NCBI GenBank assembly: GCA_030180135.1
Contig: CM058236.1
Location: 63,701,728 to 63,765,727 of the forward strand
Length of the DNA stretch: 64,000 nucleotides
Reading direction: 5' to 3'
Source of the DNA: Orychophragmus violaceus
Lineage: Eukaryota > Streptophyta > Magnoliopsida > Brassicales > Brassicaceae
Shown: in pieces, positions 12,422 to 25,543 of the stretch
Layout: each line of letters starts with the position of its first letter
Position numbering within the stretch: the stretch's first letter is position 1
Made by a program: the position numbers and the translations under genes
Notes under the pieces: model-generated
The model's database searches: none
Told to the model about the DNA's origin: nothing
Seen by the model: the letters and a program-made list of their open reading frames with translations, nothing else

Positions 12422-15400
12422 CTGAAACCAAGACGTACCAGAATTTCAAACCCGATACATGACAGAACAAAACTGCAGGTAACTGTTCGTAATTTGACAA
12501 CAATAAACAGTATTTTCCGAGTCCATAACATAAGCATTAATCCCAAATTATCACGTGTTTACACAGATATTAATAGCTAGTAAATTAAACGATCTCCAAT
12601 GATTAGGCGAAGAAATATTGGATAACATGGTTTAAAACCTCTTGAAGCACCTAAAACTTTCACTGAAAGCATGGTGCAATATGCAATACATTAGTTTGAG
12701 ACACAAAAGTAACCAAAGAATCAAGATACTCACTCAAGTATATCGTTCAATTTTATAGCACAACCATCTTATTCTGTCCCTAGAGTTCATATAAAATCCT
12801 CTAATCACACCATTTTCTCTTCTTTTTTTTGTACATCACTGCCTCACTACATAATGAATTAGGAAATACTATATATTATCAAAGCTGATTTTGCTCATAA
12901 CCTAGTTGTTTATACCAGAGAGCCTAGAGTAATTGATTCTTATATTTACAATAGTGAAGTTAGATTGCTAATCTTATTTGATCAATTTTCACCTAGCGAT
13001 GGGTGACGTGAAAGCACTGCCGTTGGATAGAGTTTGGGACAATCCAATCAAAACGAGATTTATCATCATTAAAATCTCTCTTATAGAAAAAATAGGAAAA
13101 AGGTCACACTAGTGGTGCATCTAAACATACGCTGAGTCGGCTTGGCCAGACTCATTTTCCAAGAACCAAAACCAAAATGCGTAAACTAATCATTCGCTCT
13201 CAACCCAAGTGGCATAGGAATAGGTCACACTGCACTTAATGGTTGTTATAAAAGTTATAACTGTACTTACTTAAGAGCAAGTGTCGCTGCCAGTTGTTTA
13301 TCCTTTAGCCGCAGGCAATACTGCCAACTCTTGCTCCAGATGCTCTGACCTCCATAACCCTGAGATCTATCTACTGCTGATGGATTTTCCTCACTAGTTT
13401 TAATTAGGAGCTCAAGTAACCAATCAGAAGCCCCATTCCGCAAGAAGCGGTCCGAAAGTGCTAAAGCATCCATTAGTTTTCCTTCATCAATTAATCTAGC
13501 ATAATTCCAATAAAACGAACACTTAATAATCTCAAAAATAACGAAATCGAACAAAAATAAACCAGAAAGTACTAACTGGAAGACAACAGAAGATAACGAG
13601 CCAAACGAAAAAGCAGAGATATGAGAAAAACTGGCATACCTATTTACAGCTTTTTCATATGGTACTTCATTCTCCCAATCAAAAGAGAGGAAAACTGTAG
13701 GATCAGTTCTACCAATTCCAGCTTCAAAGGGTCCAGTATCACGAGCACTGTAGTCTGTCAACGCTGGTTGAATGTTATTTGTAGAAAAAATTTCTTCGGC
13801 ATCCGACTCCGAGTCACTGTCATGTTCACGAAGTCTCTTGATCGTAGTTCTTTCATCAGGTTTAATCCCTGTGTCATCAGGTGCTTGTTTAGGTGTCACA
13901 ACATATTCAGAAACTCGATGAAGGTTGGTCTGCATTTGTATCCATCGGTTTAAAGTGGGAAACCTGTGGAAAATTATAAAATATTACGGAATATGATGAC
14001 ATGTAGGAACTGAGTTGAATCAAAATTTAAAAGAAGAAAAGATACTTTGACAGTACCTCTCGGACTGATCAAGAGAAAATTCATAAAATAATCTATCTGC
14101 ATCAGGAGAACTTGAAAACTCATCGTTCAAAGAGCTAGATATGACAGAATCACTGCCGTTGTATAATATGCTCCCACCAAATACGCAAGCTAAAACTGCT
14201 CGTACAGGGGATATTTTTACCAAATGCCTGATTATATCCAACTGAAGAGGATACAGAGGGACACCAGGTGTTGCAGAGGAACGGACGTAACAGTTGGGTT
14301 TAGCTTCTTTTGAAGGAGAGAGCACTTTATCTGAGCGACCAGACGGGGTGGTTGGAATCACAGGAATACAAGCCCATCCATGACCAGCACGGGGAGGATA
14401 AACTGGTGGAACACACGCAGATATCACTTCATGAACAAAATCAGCAGACATGACCTCAGCAACTTTCGCAGCTGCATCTGTGCTACTTCTATCAAACACC
14501 AGACGCGTCAATAGCTGCAACATGGACCAACAGTTAGAGGTTACACATAGATCGATGCCTAAAAGGAGTATTGGATTCATTCTCAATTTCTCTACAATTG
14601 CCGCACCCGTTCATGTTTACTATTTACCACACAGAGGGCGAATAATTTTAAGTAGAACAACATCGGATCTTAAGATGTCACAAATTATGAATATAAAATA
14701 CTAATTAACAGAATTAAGGAAAGTGAAACTCAGTAGTTTTTCTCCAAAATAAAAGTAGAATGACAGGATTATACCATTAGTCCACTAGTATGATTGACAA
14801 GAAAGAAAGTTTAAATGACAGATATACTGAGAACAAAAAGCCAAGAAACACTTACGTCTTTAGGCCATTCATAAACAAGAGAGAAAAAGTTGAAATCGTG
14901 AGTTGTATCAGTGCCGTCTACTATGTCACCAATAGCAGCAATATAGAGGATGAACTGAGATAGATAAGTAGAGGTTTTGTTGCTTAATGGGCCAAATGAC
15001 CTCTTCCCTTTCTCTTCGCTTTCATGTGAAACAGGTTTTCCATCCACATCTCTAATTGCTGAACTAGAAAGATTTTGCTTCGTATATTTTAACCCAAGAC
15101 CAAGAACTCCATCCTTTTCAAATGCCATGTCTGATCCGTCCCCTTTGAGTACGTTGACTTCTGGTTTTTCATCAGCGATTGCTCTCGCTAGGTTATGAAG
15201 CTTACCTATTGTTCGTTAGAAGACCAGTTAGAACTCGATGGAAGTTTAAAATATATAATTAGTGAAAAGCAACTAACTCAAATGCATACTACAGAAAGAA
15301 CAGACAGAGAGGGTAGAGAAAGACAAAACAAAATACCACTCAGGAACTGTCGCTTGCCCCTATGAGCATCCTCAATCATTTGATGTAGCATTGCAAGAGC

Positions 15401-18400
15401 ACGATCTTTTTGTCCCTGTCTATGAGATTCCGTGGCAGATGAAACGATAGTATCTCCACTAAAACTGGCTTGAAGAATTTGAGGGTTATCCTGAGTCATG
15501 ACAGTTCAGGAGACTAATAAAAAAGGGAACCAGAATAAGAAAAGAAAATGCGTCTCGGAATTCAAATATACACATAAATGTATGATCTACAAACTTTTCC
15601 TCTGTAATGGGAGAGAATAGCATGGCAAAAAAGAGTAGATTTCTTCACTCACATACTACAAAATCCGTATGAGCAGTTTTATATGCGTCATTTCCCTCTC
15701 TTAAGCATGCAGTCAATAAATTTTATACATATTTATATATATATATCATCTCAAAATAACACTGTTACCAATCGTACAAGGCAAGAATATCTCATATGAT
15801 TGCCCCATAATAAAATTCAAAATTTTGGCCAAAACAAAATATCATATAAAACTAAACGAAAGTTTTGCCCTTTTTGCAACTTGAAGACTTACCTGTTCAA
15901 GGAATTCCTGCAGACGCTTTAAGATCCTTCGCAATACAGAGATTATTGCAACTTCGTGGACCTGATCCCAGTAAGTAAACCCCACCTTTGGAGATCCTCC
16001 AGGATATATTTCGGATAACAAAACTTGAGACTGCGTATAAAGTAAAAACTACTTAGAAATAACAGTACGTACTTCTTGAACCACTTAATTCAATGGAAGA
16101 GTGTCACTTCTAAGAATTTAGTCAAAATATTAAACAGCCACTATCTATTAACTACGGCACACTGACAGGATATATATGCAAACCATACCTCAACTTTAAC
16201 TAATAATATTACCCCCAAAGCTTGCTTGCTTTGTCCAAAAAGCAATACAAACATGTATAAGGATGTATGATAAACCCGATTCCTAATATACATTTCACCA
16301 AAAAAGTTGTAGAGAATGAAAATAAATAGAAGATTCCAAAAGCAAATCTAGAAACTGGGAACAGAGACGAAGTACAATTAAGAGGCCAAAGATAGACAAA
16401 AGGTTACTGTTTATAGACCAAGTTAAAGTACATGGAAATCAAGAACACAGCTTGCCTTATCCAATAATTGTTTTGAAATTGTTGTAGACTTGGCAGAAGA
16501 AGAAGCCGCATCTATGCATAGTAGAATCTGGCATCAGAAAAAAGGTAATTTAAAACTTGCTTAGTCGAGGGCAAGGCAATTAATTGCAGGGTAGTCTTAT
16601 CAGAATCAAAATGTCATGGACTTACCACAGCTAATGGACTCAACTGAGAACCTATAGCATGAAAATCTAAATCTTGCACGGCAGATTCTCCCTCAGCAGT
16701 ACGAGACATGACATCTTCTACCTGAGAAATAGAGATACGAAGTGAATAAATGTATCCCAACGACCTACAACAAGAACGGGAGAACAGTGTATAATATATA
16801 ATCCTCAAGGCAGTATATAATATACAATCCTTAAGGCAATACACTATCCCATTACGCGAGAATTAGAGACATATAATGTGATACATATGCAAGAACTGTG
16901 ATGTAAAATTATGAAAAATACCAATGTTCTGTTGAAGGCATTATCCACCCATTCAGCTAATTCAAGAGTAGCTTTGTCCTCTGCGGATAAGGCAAACCGA
17001 TCAACTGTCTGTTCTCCAATGTCATACTTAGCTCTTTGCATACAACTGAAGAATGAGATTTGTTGTTTTAAAGAAATGTCATGAGGAAGCAAAGTATTAC
17101 ACAAAACAATTCAATATTGGGAACTATAGCAGAAAAAAGCTAGCAGAAACATATTTGCACCTTGAAAAGAAGTTTTATTAAAATACTATTTCACATCCCA
17201 GCTATAATACTTGTTCTTTAGTCACATATTAGGGTGATAATAAAACGCAGATAGAAGTGCAACTTCTTTCAAGCAAAGCACCTTTCACCACAGACTTCAA
17301 GTGATAACTGAAGTTCAGACCTCCAAGTTTTCAGTCCTCTCATCACACAGGTTACCCTACTTAGAAAGCCGAATAACACTCGATATTTGCATACACATAG
17401 ACGCATATATACACCCTGAGTCTAGATAAAATAGTTAAGACAACTTAAATAACATATAATTAGCAATGCAATTATGCAAAGAAACACATATATTGACCTT
17501 TAAACGTTTTGCACATAAACATCCTATAGAGGATTTGGAAAAACTTCAATTTGGTTCTCTAACATATTCGATGTGAAAAATAGACGAAACAATAAGGTGG
17601 CTAACAACTTTTCCCTGATGCCTGAAATCTAAATTACCAAACATAACAACAGAATTTACTCACAGGTTAAGTAGTTTTGCAGGGGCCGCCCTTAGAACAC
17701 TTAAAACCTCCTTTAAACCCCACTGGCGTTCAGAAAGTGGCAGAAGATGCTGCATAACAGATAATCGCCATTCACAATCTTCAATGAAACGTTTAGCCAT
17801 CGATACTCTCCATTCCAAAGCTTGTCTTCCATTGGTATTGTAATTACCATCCAGTTGACACTCTTGTTCAATCAGATCTGATGGAAGATTGCGCCGTAAC
17901 ACATTGAATAGCTTTCTTGTGAAAGATATAACAATTTCATTTTCCCCTTCTGCAGCAAGCTCGCCAATATCCAAACTAGGGCCAGAACTAAGACGGATAT
18001 CATCAATATGTAAGAGTGAAATAACTATGTTGACCATCATAATCTGCAAACAAGAGTGATCTCATGTTAAAAATATATAGACTGTGACGCATCGAAAAAC
18101 TAATATTTGATCGAAAACAAGACGTGTAAATATAGTATGATGCATATACTAATACCATTTTTTGTATGATTTCTCTCATTGTAAAAAGTAGCCAATTCCT
18201 TTTTTTTCCAAGACGGTGTTACTACAAAACTTAATCACAGGAGCACAATTTCCTGTAAATGAACTAATATGTATAGGTATGTTACCTTGCGTGGAACATT
18301 TTTAATGGCCTCCAAATGGTTAGTGAGCTCTTGTAAATGGTAGAATACCACATGACGACTAGCATCCGTCTCATCTTTAATGACCTCGTCCATTGCACCT

Positions 18401-20792
18401 AATGCTAAAACAATAGCCTCCAAAGCATAACGCATATGCATCAATTCAATATCTTGTATCCTACAACGTACAAAAAACATCAAAAGTGAAACCACTGACT
18501 ACGAACGACTCACCCCATCAAAATAATGTCAAAGCTGCATTTAAGAATGCACAAAATATTTCTACCAAAACACCGCTCGAATTTAACAAACATAAAAAAT
18601 CAGAAAGCTAATGCAACAACTGTTGTAAACATAAACGAAGGGGCATGAAGTTTTTGCCAAAGGGACGAGTGTTAGGATCTAAACACTGATACATCTATCA
18701 AAGAAGCATAGGGAAAACGATTGAAGTATATGTATACAACATAGCTATTTGAAATTTGATTGAACTGACCTCTTCCAGGCTTCGGCAGTTGACGCAATAG
18801 GTTGCATACTAATCAGTGAAATAGCTTCTTTGAATTTTATGCCCGGAACAACATCAAACAACACCTATATAACAGTACGCCATTACAACTTGTCAGGATT
18901 AAGAATACTAACAACACGTTCAGATGATAATCAACCAATTGATAATAGTACCACAATCAACAACAGAGACACTGAATATAATTATACCAAGAGAAAACTA
19001 CATGCCACTACCACAGTGTATGATATACAGCACCTAGTTGAAAAAGTTCAACATAGCTTGGGAAAAAAACAATTGAAGAAAAAAAAAAAAACAGAGGGGT
19101 AGAAATGGGAGAGGAAGAGGCAAACGTTCAAATCTTTCCTGTGAGTATAACCTATAAAAAAACTTAGATATGATACAGCTTTTCTCAATACATTTGACAT
19201 AACAAAAAAAGTAAATTCATAATTCCAGTGGCAAAACATAGTATAGATTAAAACTGTATGAAACTGACAGCAATTTCAGTGTCCTTCCGGACGAGGTTCA
19301 TTATTTCAAAATACAGTACTATAAGTCTATAGGACAGAATGAAAAGTGATATATATTCAGGAAACAAAGATGTAAATTCTTTAATTTCTCCAACAGCTCA
19401 CACAAAAAAGAAACAAACAAAACTAGCAGAAATATCAGGAGCTATCAAAATTCATTCTAACTATGAGCTCATACCTGTCCTTGCTTGGTAACAATATCAC
19501 ATAATCTCATTAAACAGATATCTTAACCTTAATGGTCGCTTGAATATATATCAAAAATGGACTTAAAATGCCACTACAATCCTATCATTGATTAGTCTTG
19601 AGCCCTGAAACATTACAGTAACAATATGCTGCAATATCCTCTTGTAATATATTTCTCTTCTTATATAAGTTTCTACGTTCCCTAAGAGACATCATTCCTA
19701 CTATTAGTAAATGAATCTAGCCGTATGCTATCTGATGACATTGTGCACTGACAACAGTCCATTTAATTATTAACTTGAGCTGTTTATTTGAATAAATTAT
19801 TTTCAGAACGCTTTCCCAGTGAGGGACTGCCAACCATAGTCTCTGTCGAGAGTATAATTTTAAAAAGTCATACCCGAAGTGGACTCTGCGCTGAAAGCCT
19901 TTCCAACACAAGATTTTCAACAAAAGGATCCACCTCCGCATCATCATCCTCAGATGACACATTATGATGCATCAAGAAAGATGCCCTTGGAGTCCATGAT
20001 TTACCCGAACTGATACAAGCAGCGAAAGATGCAAGGTCCAGCCGATAACATAACGTATTGCAGAGATGTTCCACACATGATTTCTGCTCAGATCATTATG
20101 TCCTGTTAGGCTTTCACTGTCATCTTCTAAAAAATATAATATTCAAATAACAGTATGCAAAAGAGAAGTTTACTTCATCTGTCTGATTTTCATATAAAGT
20201 AGATTCTTCTAACCGAATTGCTTGTGAATCACTAGACCAAAGTAGCCGCATCAGTTTTCTACGGGCCGCTGTTTTTCCAGGCAACAGATCCCAACCCATG
20301 GAAGCTACTAATGGGCGAAGTCGGGGAAACAAGGTAAGAACCTGTAACATATGAGAAGAAGAGTCTTTCAGTTCCCAATAGAGAAAGATAAGTCTAAATA
20401 GGGCAACCGCTGCAGTAAGATAATGAATACGAAAAGATGCAAGTTTATTCCACCTACATCATTAGCCTCCTGAAGCTTCTCTTTCTTCACGTAAGACAAA
20501 GCAGCACACATCACACACTCAAGCACATGTGATCCAGAAATACGAGCATAATGATACATGTCTCTGAGGCAAGAATTAATTGCCATGCTCATATGGGAAC
20601 TTTTGTCATCTATATTTCTCTCAGTTTTCAAGTCAACAATATATTGCCGGAAACACTCAAGAGGGAGTGGAATTTGGTCACTATCAAGAGATAAATGTAG
20701 CTGGCCATCTGGGAGGAGCATATCATCTTGAATACCCTGAAAAGAAAAATATTGTAAATCACATAATTATAGTACAAGATAACTTAATGAAA

Positions 20793-20853
<61 letters not shown>

Positions 20854-23077
20854 TTCAATATGACATATAAGCACGCCCTTTAATTCAAATCAACCACTGA
20901 ACTAAACTACCTCCAGGGTATACATTCACAAATATATAAAAAGAACAATGTGAATTGGTCATACAGCTACCGATTCAAACATAATCATGATAAAAACAGT
21001 TAGTTCCTAATAAAAACAAATAATTAGCTATACTACACATTAGCACGATCTGTAAGCAACTTGTTTGTTCTAATATGTGAAACCTCCTTAAAAAGGAATG
21101 GTCCAGTTTTTCAGCTCTTATGTAAATGATAGCAACCTGAATCATTTGAACAAGATCTCCGCAATTAGACGAGAGAGCTTCCTTATAGATAAACAGCAAG
21201 TCCTGGCGCATCATGTGCCAGGAGTCACCATATTCATCCTTTTTCTCCATAACTCTTGAAAGGAGAGCTTTTAGAACGGCACTTCAAAAAAGAAAAAAGA
21301 AAACAGAATAATTGTAGTCAGTTGTATATTCTTAATATGCAAAAATAAGCGCCCAAGAACAGGAAGTCAAAAATTGAAATATGAAAGGCCAAGGATGTCT
21401 TCTTCCATCAATATCACATGAACATTTTGACTGTTTGAGAATTTCCTATGGAAATGAAATGAAACTGTCCTAAACAAACAACTATTATAAAGCTTTTCTT
21501 TCTTTTTTGAAGTCCTGAGTCTAGACCTCCATTCCTTGCCCACGTCAAGGTTCTCATTTTTTTCAAAGCAGAAAGGCCAATCCACTCAAACAGTGGATAC
21601 AAAACAAATCTCTATTGTGTCTTATAATAAGACACTGCCCATGAAATTTATTCAACAAAAAAGGATATGCTTCCTCATACTTCATTACACAGCTTAGCAT
21701 AAAAAGGGAACGATCTTCAGAAATTTCAGACATAAGACAGCTACACTTATCACTACTTTGAAACTGTTCTCGACAAACTTAATCTAAATCTTTTCTAATT
21801 TTATAGAACAATTACAGCTACAATCAAACAACCAGAGCCGCCTCCACCTGGGAAAGAAAAACTGAAAGGACATAGTACTTCTGTCAAAATGTGTTCACCA
21901 ACATTCAGAGTTTACTGAGATGCTCAAAGGATTAGTTATATTAACTGGAAATGGGGAACAGGAAATGTATTAGTAAATAAGCAAACAGAGGTAGAGAATG
22001 TGATCAACCCTTTCTCCAGCTTTGCCTATATTCTTGCCAAAACTCTTTGGACAAAAAAAAAACTAAACGAAAAATGAATGCGAAGGTAATAATCAGGACA
22101 GAGAAAACAATGAAACGATCTAAAACCGTAAGACATTTGTAAGCAATATCAAACAGTTTCCACAGTTAATATTCAAAAGCCTTGAGTATTTGCGGACTGT
22201 ATAAATAAAGCACATACTGATAGTTTTCTTTCTCTACTCCATAATCAAGGTGAAGATAACGTATGCGATCAGCCGCACCGCGCTCATCCTCTTCATCCAA
22301 TTTTTTTCTCATAGCATCCAACTGTGCTAACTGAACATTTCTCTGTATCAAAGCAAACACATTGTTGTTATCTTGTTCTCGAGAACCAATCACTGTCGCT
22401 TCGTCTCTCTCCATTTCCTGTTCTTCACTCTCAACTTCATCCACCAAACTTGTAACATAACTCTCAGAACCAATAAGTTGCCTCTTTATGTTACAGCATA
22501 AAGCATCAAAGACATCAGAGTAATCCAATACTATACTCCTCAAAGCCACAACTTCCTCTTCCTCAATCATATAGCTTCCTCCACTGCTACTTGTATCAAC
22601 ATCAAACTTCAACCTCTCAACTCCTAAATCCAAAAAACCTTGCAAAATCCGTACACAATTTCTTAATCCACCATTTACATCCGTTTTCTCCGATTCTTCG
22701 TTCTCACTATCCAACGCGTCTCTCTGCTCATCCCTAATTCTATCTGTTACCCTGTCGATCAAAACCTGCACCATCAACAAGAAATCCGCCCGCAAACTTA
22801 GAGTCTCTGAATCGAATCCCCAAGGCGAAGTAGGATTTTCGAATCTCAGAAGCTCAATCGTGGAGAGGAACGCGAGAAGAGACGGGGACGAGCAAGACCG
22901 CGACCAGAGGACATTCTCGAATCTTCCAGCGTTGGATACGATGGTCTGGAGAATCGTGAGTGCGAGGTCCGGGTTACGAACTCTGAGAGCGAGCAACGTA
23001 GCCTTCAACGGCTCGAACTGAGCTAGGTGAAGGTGGTTCGCCGCGAGACGGGACAGAATCTCCGTTTCCTTATCCAT
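5727..23077 (-). CDS. Large ZFYVE26/spastizin-like protein, 35 exons, 2483 aa
   Basis: This is the only intact host gene. Joining 35 exons gives 7452 nt with all splice phases agreeing and no stop. The start is the ATG at 23077 in a good plant context (CACCATGG); the protein opens MDKETEILSRLAANHLHLAQ. It is mostly helical, Leu-rich sequence without signal peptide or membrane segment. An acidic Ser/Asp stretch (EHDSDSESDAEE) lies near residue 1260, a basic Arg/Ser/Pro-rich region is in exon 22 (residues 1638-1796), and the end is CKQWLAQNM. Length and N-terminus match, from memory, the Arabidopsis protein AT2G25730, annotated zinc finger FYVE domain (ZFYVE26-like). In animals spastizin works with spatacsin and AP-5 in late endosome/lysosome traffic; a similar role here is inference. 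I see no FYVE zinc finger motif (R+HHCR). A spatacsin-type relative is the main alternative name. Confidence 0.85.
13271..23077 (-). other. Exon model, exons 1-17 of the ZFYVE26-like gene
   Basis: Coding exons read on the minus strand: 22218-23077, 21137-21281, 20458-20736, 20174-20341, 19874-20083, 18770-18864, 18286-18460, 17664-18043, 16922-17045, 16626-16721, 16456-16527, 15893-16030, 15337-15490, 14856-15205, 14057-14514, 13640-13963, 13271-13495. Each boundary was placed by hand from GT donor, AG acceptor and reading phase. The sole exception is the intron after exon 11 (donor GCAAGC at 16451-16455). The first two introns are the likeliest to hide extra small exons, but phases across them agree without any. 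Confidence 0.75.
20793..20853. repeat. (CA)n/(TA)n microsatellite in intron 2
   Basis: About 19 CA units pass directly into about 10 TA units inside the intron between exons 2 and 3 of the large gene. It is likely length-variable. Confidence 0.9.
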
Positions 23078-24278
23078 GGTGCTCCGAGAATCCCGATCAC
23101 TGAATCTAATACATACCGATCATCTTCAACAGTTACGAAATTCTTTCTTTCTCCGTAGAATCTGAAATTATTGTTTCAGATTTTTCTTTCGAAGAATTTT
23201 GGTCTGAAATTGTCTCAATTTACAATAAATCCTTCGAAGACCTTACACTAAAAACTATTTTTATTTTCATTTTTACAGTAAAAACTATTTTTTTTTTTTC
23301 ATTTAAGTCAAAATGATCTATTACACACTTATCTTTAATAAAATATTAGATTCTGACAAAAACATATTAAAACTTATGTTGAATAATTATTTTTATAATA
23401 AATTTGATAACTATTTAACATAATTTTTAAGTAATTAAATATTATAATGATTATGTGTCCAAAGTGTGAATATAATTAATAGTTTTTAAAAACTAAAAAT
23501 TAAAATTTTGTTTTTAACAAAATAATTATTATAAAAATTATGTGATATAAGTAATATATTGTATTGATTTATTTTTTATAGAACATCATATATTCATATA
23601 TAAAATATTATTGTGATTATGTATTCAATGCGTTAATACAATGAATAAGATTTTTGTTTGATAATAATTTTATAAGATTTTTGTTTTCTAAAAAACAATT
23701 ATTATATAAGTTATTTAATAGAAGTTTAATATATATTATGCTGATTTTTAATAAAAAATCATATGTTCATATATTAAATTTATTTATATTTTTAATATTT
23801 TAATAATTAAATTATATTTTTATAATAATATAATTATACATTAAAAATTCGAACATAAATCTATTTTTCTTGATTTTGAGTGGTGTAGTGAATGTGCGGA
23901 TATACTATATTTAACGATTATTTTATTTAAATTAATATTAATTCAGTTTTATCCGTGATTATTCTATTAAAAATAATTAATATCAATAATCTTTGTAAAG
24001 AATGCAATATTAATAATATATAAGTTGTTAAAATAAATTTCTAGGTTTTCGATTTAATAAAATATACAATTAAATGGGATGGTATCATAAGTTAAAAAAG
24101 CAACAAAACAATATTTTTTTGTTAAAATGTTAAATTTTGTTTTCAACAATACTAAAATGACCGAAAGATGTTGGGAAAAAGTTTTTCCGCTGACCGACGA
24201 ATTAACATACCAAGAATAATTCAAAAATATAACTATTTAAATTCGTACAATCAAACGAAAAGTATTGTTCGTGTAGTA
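23078..24278. other. Upstream region of the large gene, then AT-rich intergenic DNA
   Basis: The first 150 bases upstream of the start codon (23078-23230) are less AT-rich and contain pyrimidine-rich stretches when read on the minus strand, as expected of a 5' UTR and core promoter. No TATA box can be called with confidence. The rest is AT-rich DNA without genes. Confidence 0.4.
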
Positions 24279-24566
24279 TCTATATTATTAAAACAAATGA
24301 CTCTTTTAAAAATTTATTAAAATAATTTTAATTACATTCGATCTATTAAATTAACATAAAATATTTATATTTAGACCATTACAAAACATTAAATTTAAAA
24401 TTTAAAATAGACTAACCGATTTCAATTATCTATACTATTAAAAATAAATTTTGACTACTAAAAAACGGGTTAAAAAATATATTAACTAGCTTCAATTGAC
24501 ATATTCTTAGTTTAATAAAATACTAATATGATTCGGTCGCACCATGTCCGAACACAAATATTATTA

Positions 24567-24572
<6 letters not shown>

Positions 24573-24609
<37 letters not shown>
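24573..24609. repeat. (AT)n microsatellite
   Basis: An uninterrupted run of about 17 AT units lies within the outer Helitron. Confidence 0.85.
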
Positions 24610-24611
<2 letters not shown>

Positions 24612-25543
24612 AAAAAAATATTAAATTAATTTAATAACAATAACAATATTATAAAATTTATATGAGACTATTTATATTTAAACATATATTTATTATTATA
24701 TTTAATAAGATAGTTTATAATTTCCTATTAATAAAATCGATAGTAATAATATAAAATTTGTAATTATATATTTTATGTATAAAAATCAACATATAAATAT
24801 CTTATTTAAACTATTTTATCATATATATATATATATATAAATTTAAAATTTATATAGATAATATGAATTTACTATATAAATTTTAAAAATAATATTTATT
24901 AATATTTAAAAATATTCATAAACGTTTTCATATTATCATCTTATTTTTGGTTTTTATTGAAGTTATGAATATCTCTAAAATAAAATTTAAAATATTCATA
25001 ATATTTTCATATTTATCATATCATATCATTTTATTTTATTTTTATTCAATGTTATGTATATCTTGAGAAGAAAATTTTAAAAACCTACCTAAATGTTTTA
25101 TATTTATCATCTTATTTTTTTATCTAAGGTTATGTGTATCTCCATAATAAATAAAAAAGCATAATAAAACTACATATATAAATTAAGGTTAACATAGTAA
25201 TTGGTCTAATTTCATTAAAGGTAAATTAGTAATCAACTTTTTGAGAGTGAATATAAAGCCAAAAGGACTTTTCAATTAATATAAAGATTAAAATTATTCA
25301 ATATTTATATTATTGGAAGATATAATGAGTTTAACTATTCGTTGACAGTTTTTAACTGATTGTTTATCAATTTTCAAAATATTTATACTACTATAAGAAT
25401 GATTGAAATATAGATTAATTTATTTTGATTATAAAAATACTTTTAAAGATTTGTGTTTATTGGAAGATAATATAGAAATACGAATTAATTGATTTTAATT
25501 TATGTATTCTTAATTTTATAAATTTTTTTTTTATAAGTTCATA

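Noticed and set aside
18830..19239. Small frames on both strands within an intron
   Set aside because: They fall in the 1-kb intron between exons 5 and 6 of the large gene and contain homopolymer-driven Lys/Phe runs.
5727..23077. FYVE zinc finger in the large protein
   Set aside because: I looked for the R+HHCR core and paired CXXC motifs in the joined exons and did not find a convincing set; the CKKC motif near 10095 is isolated.
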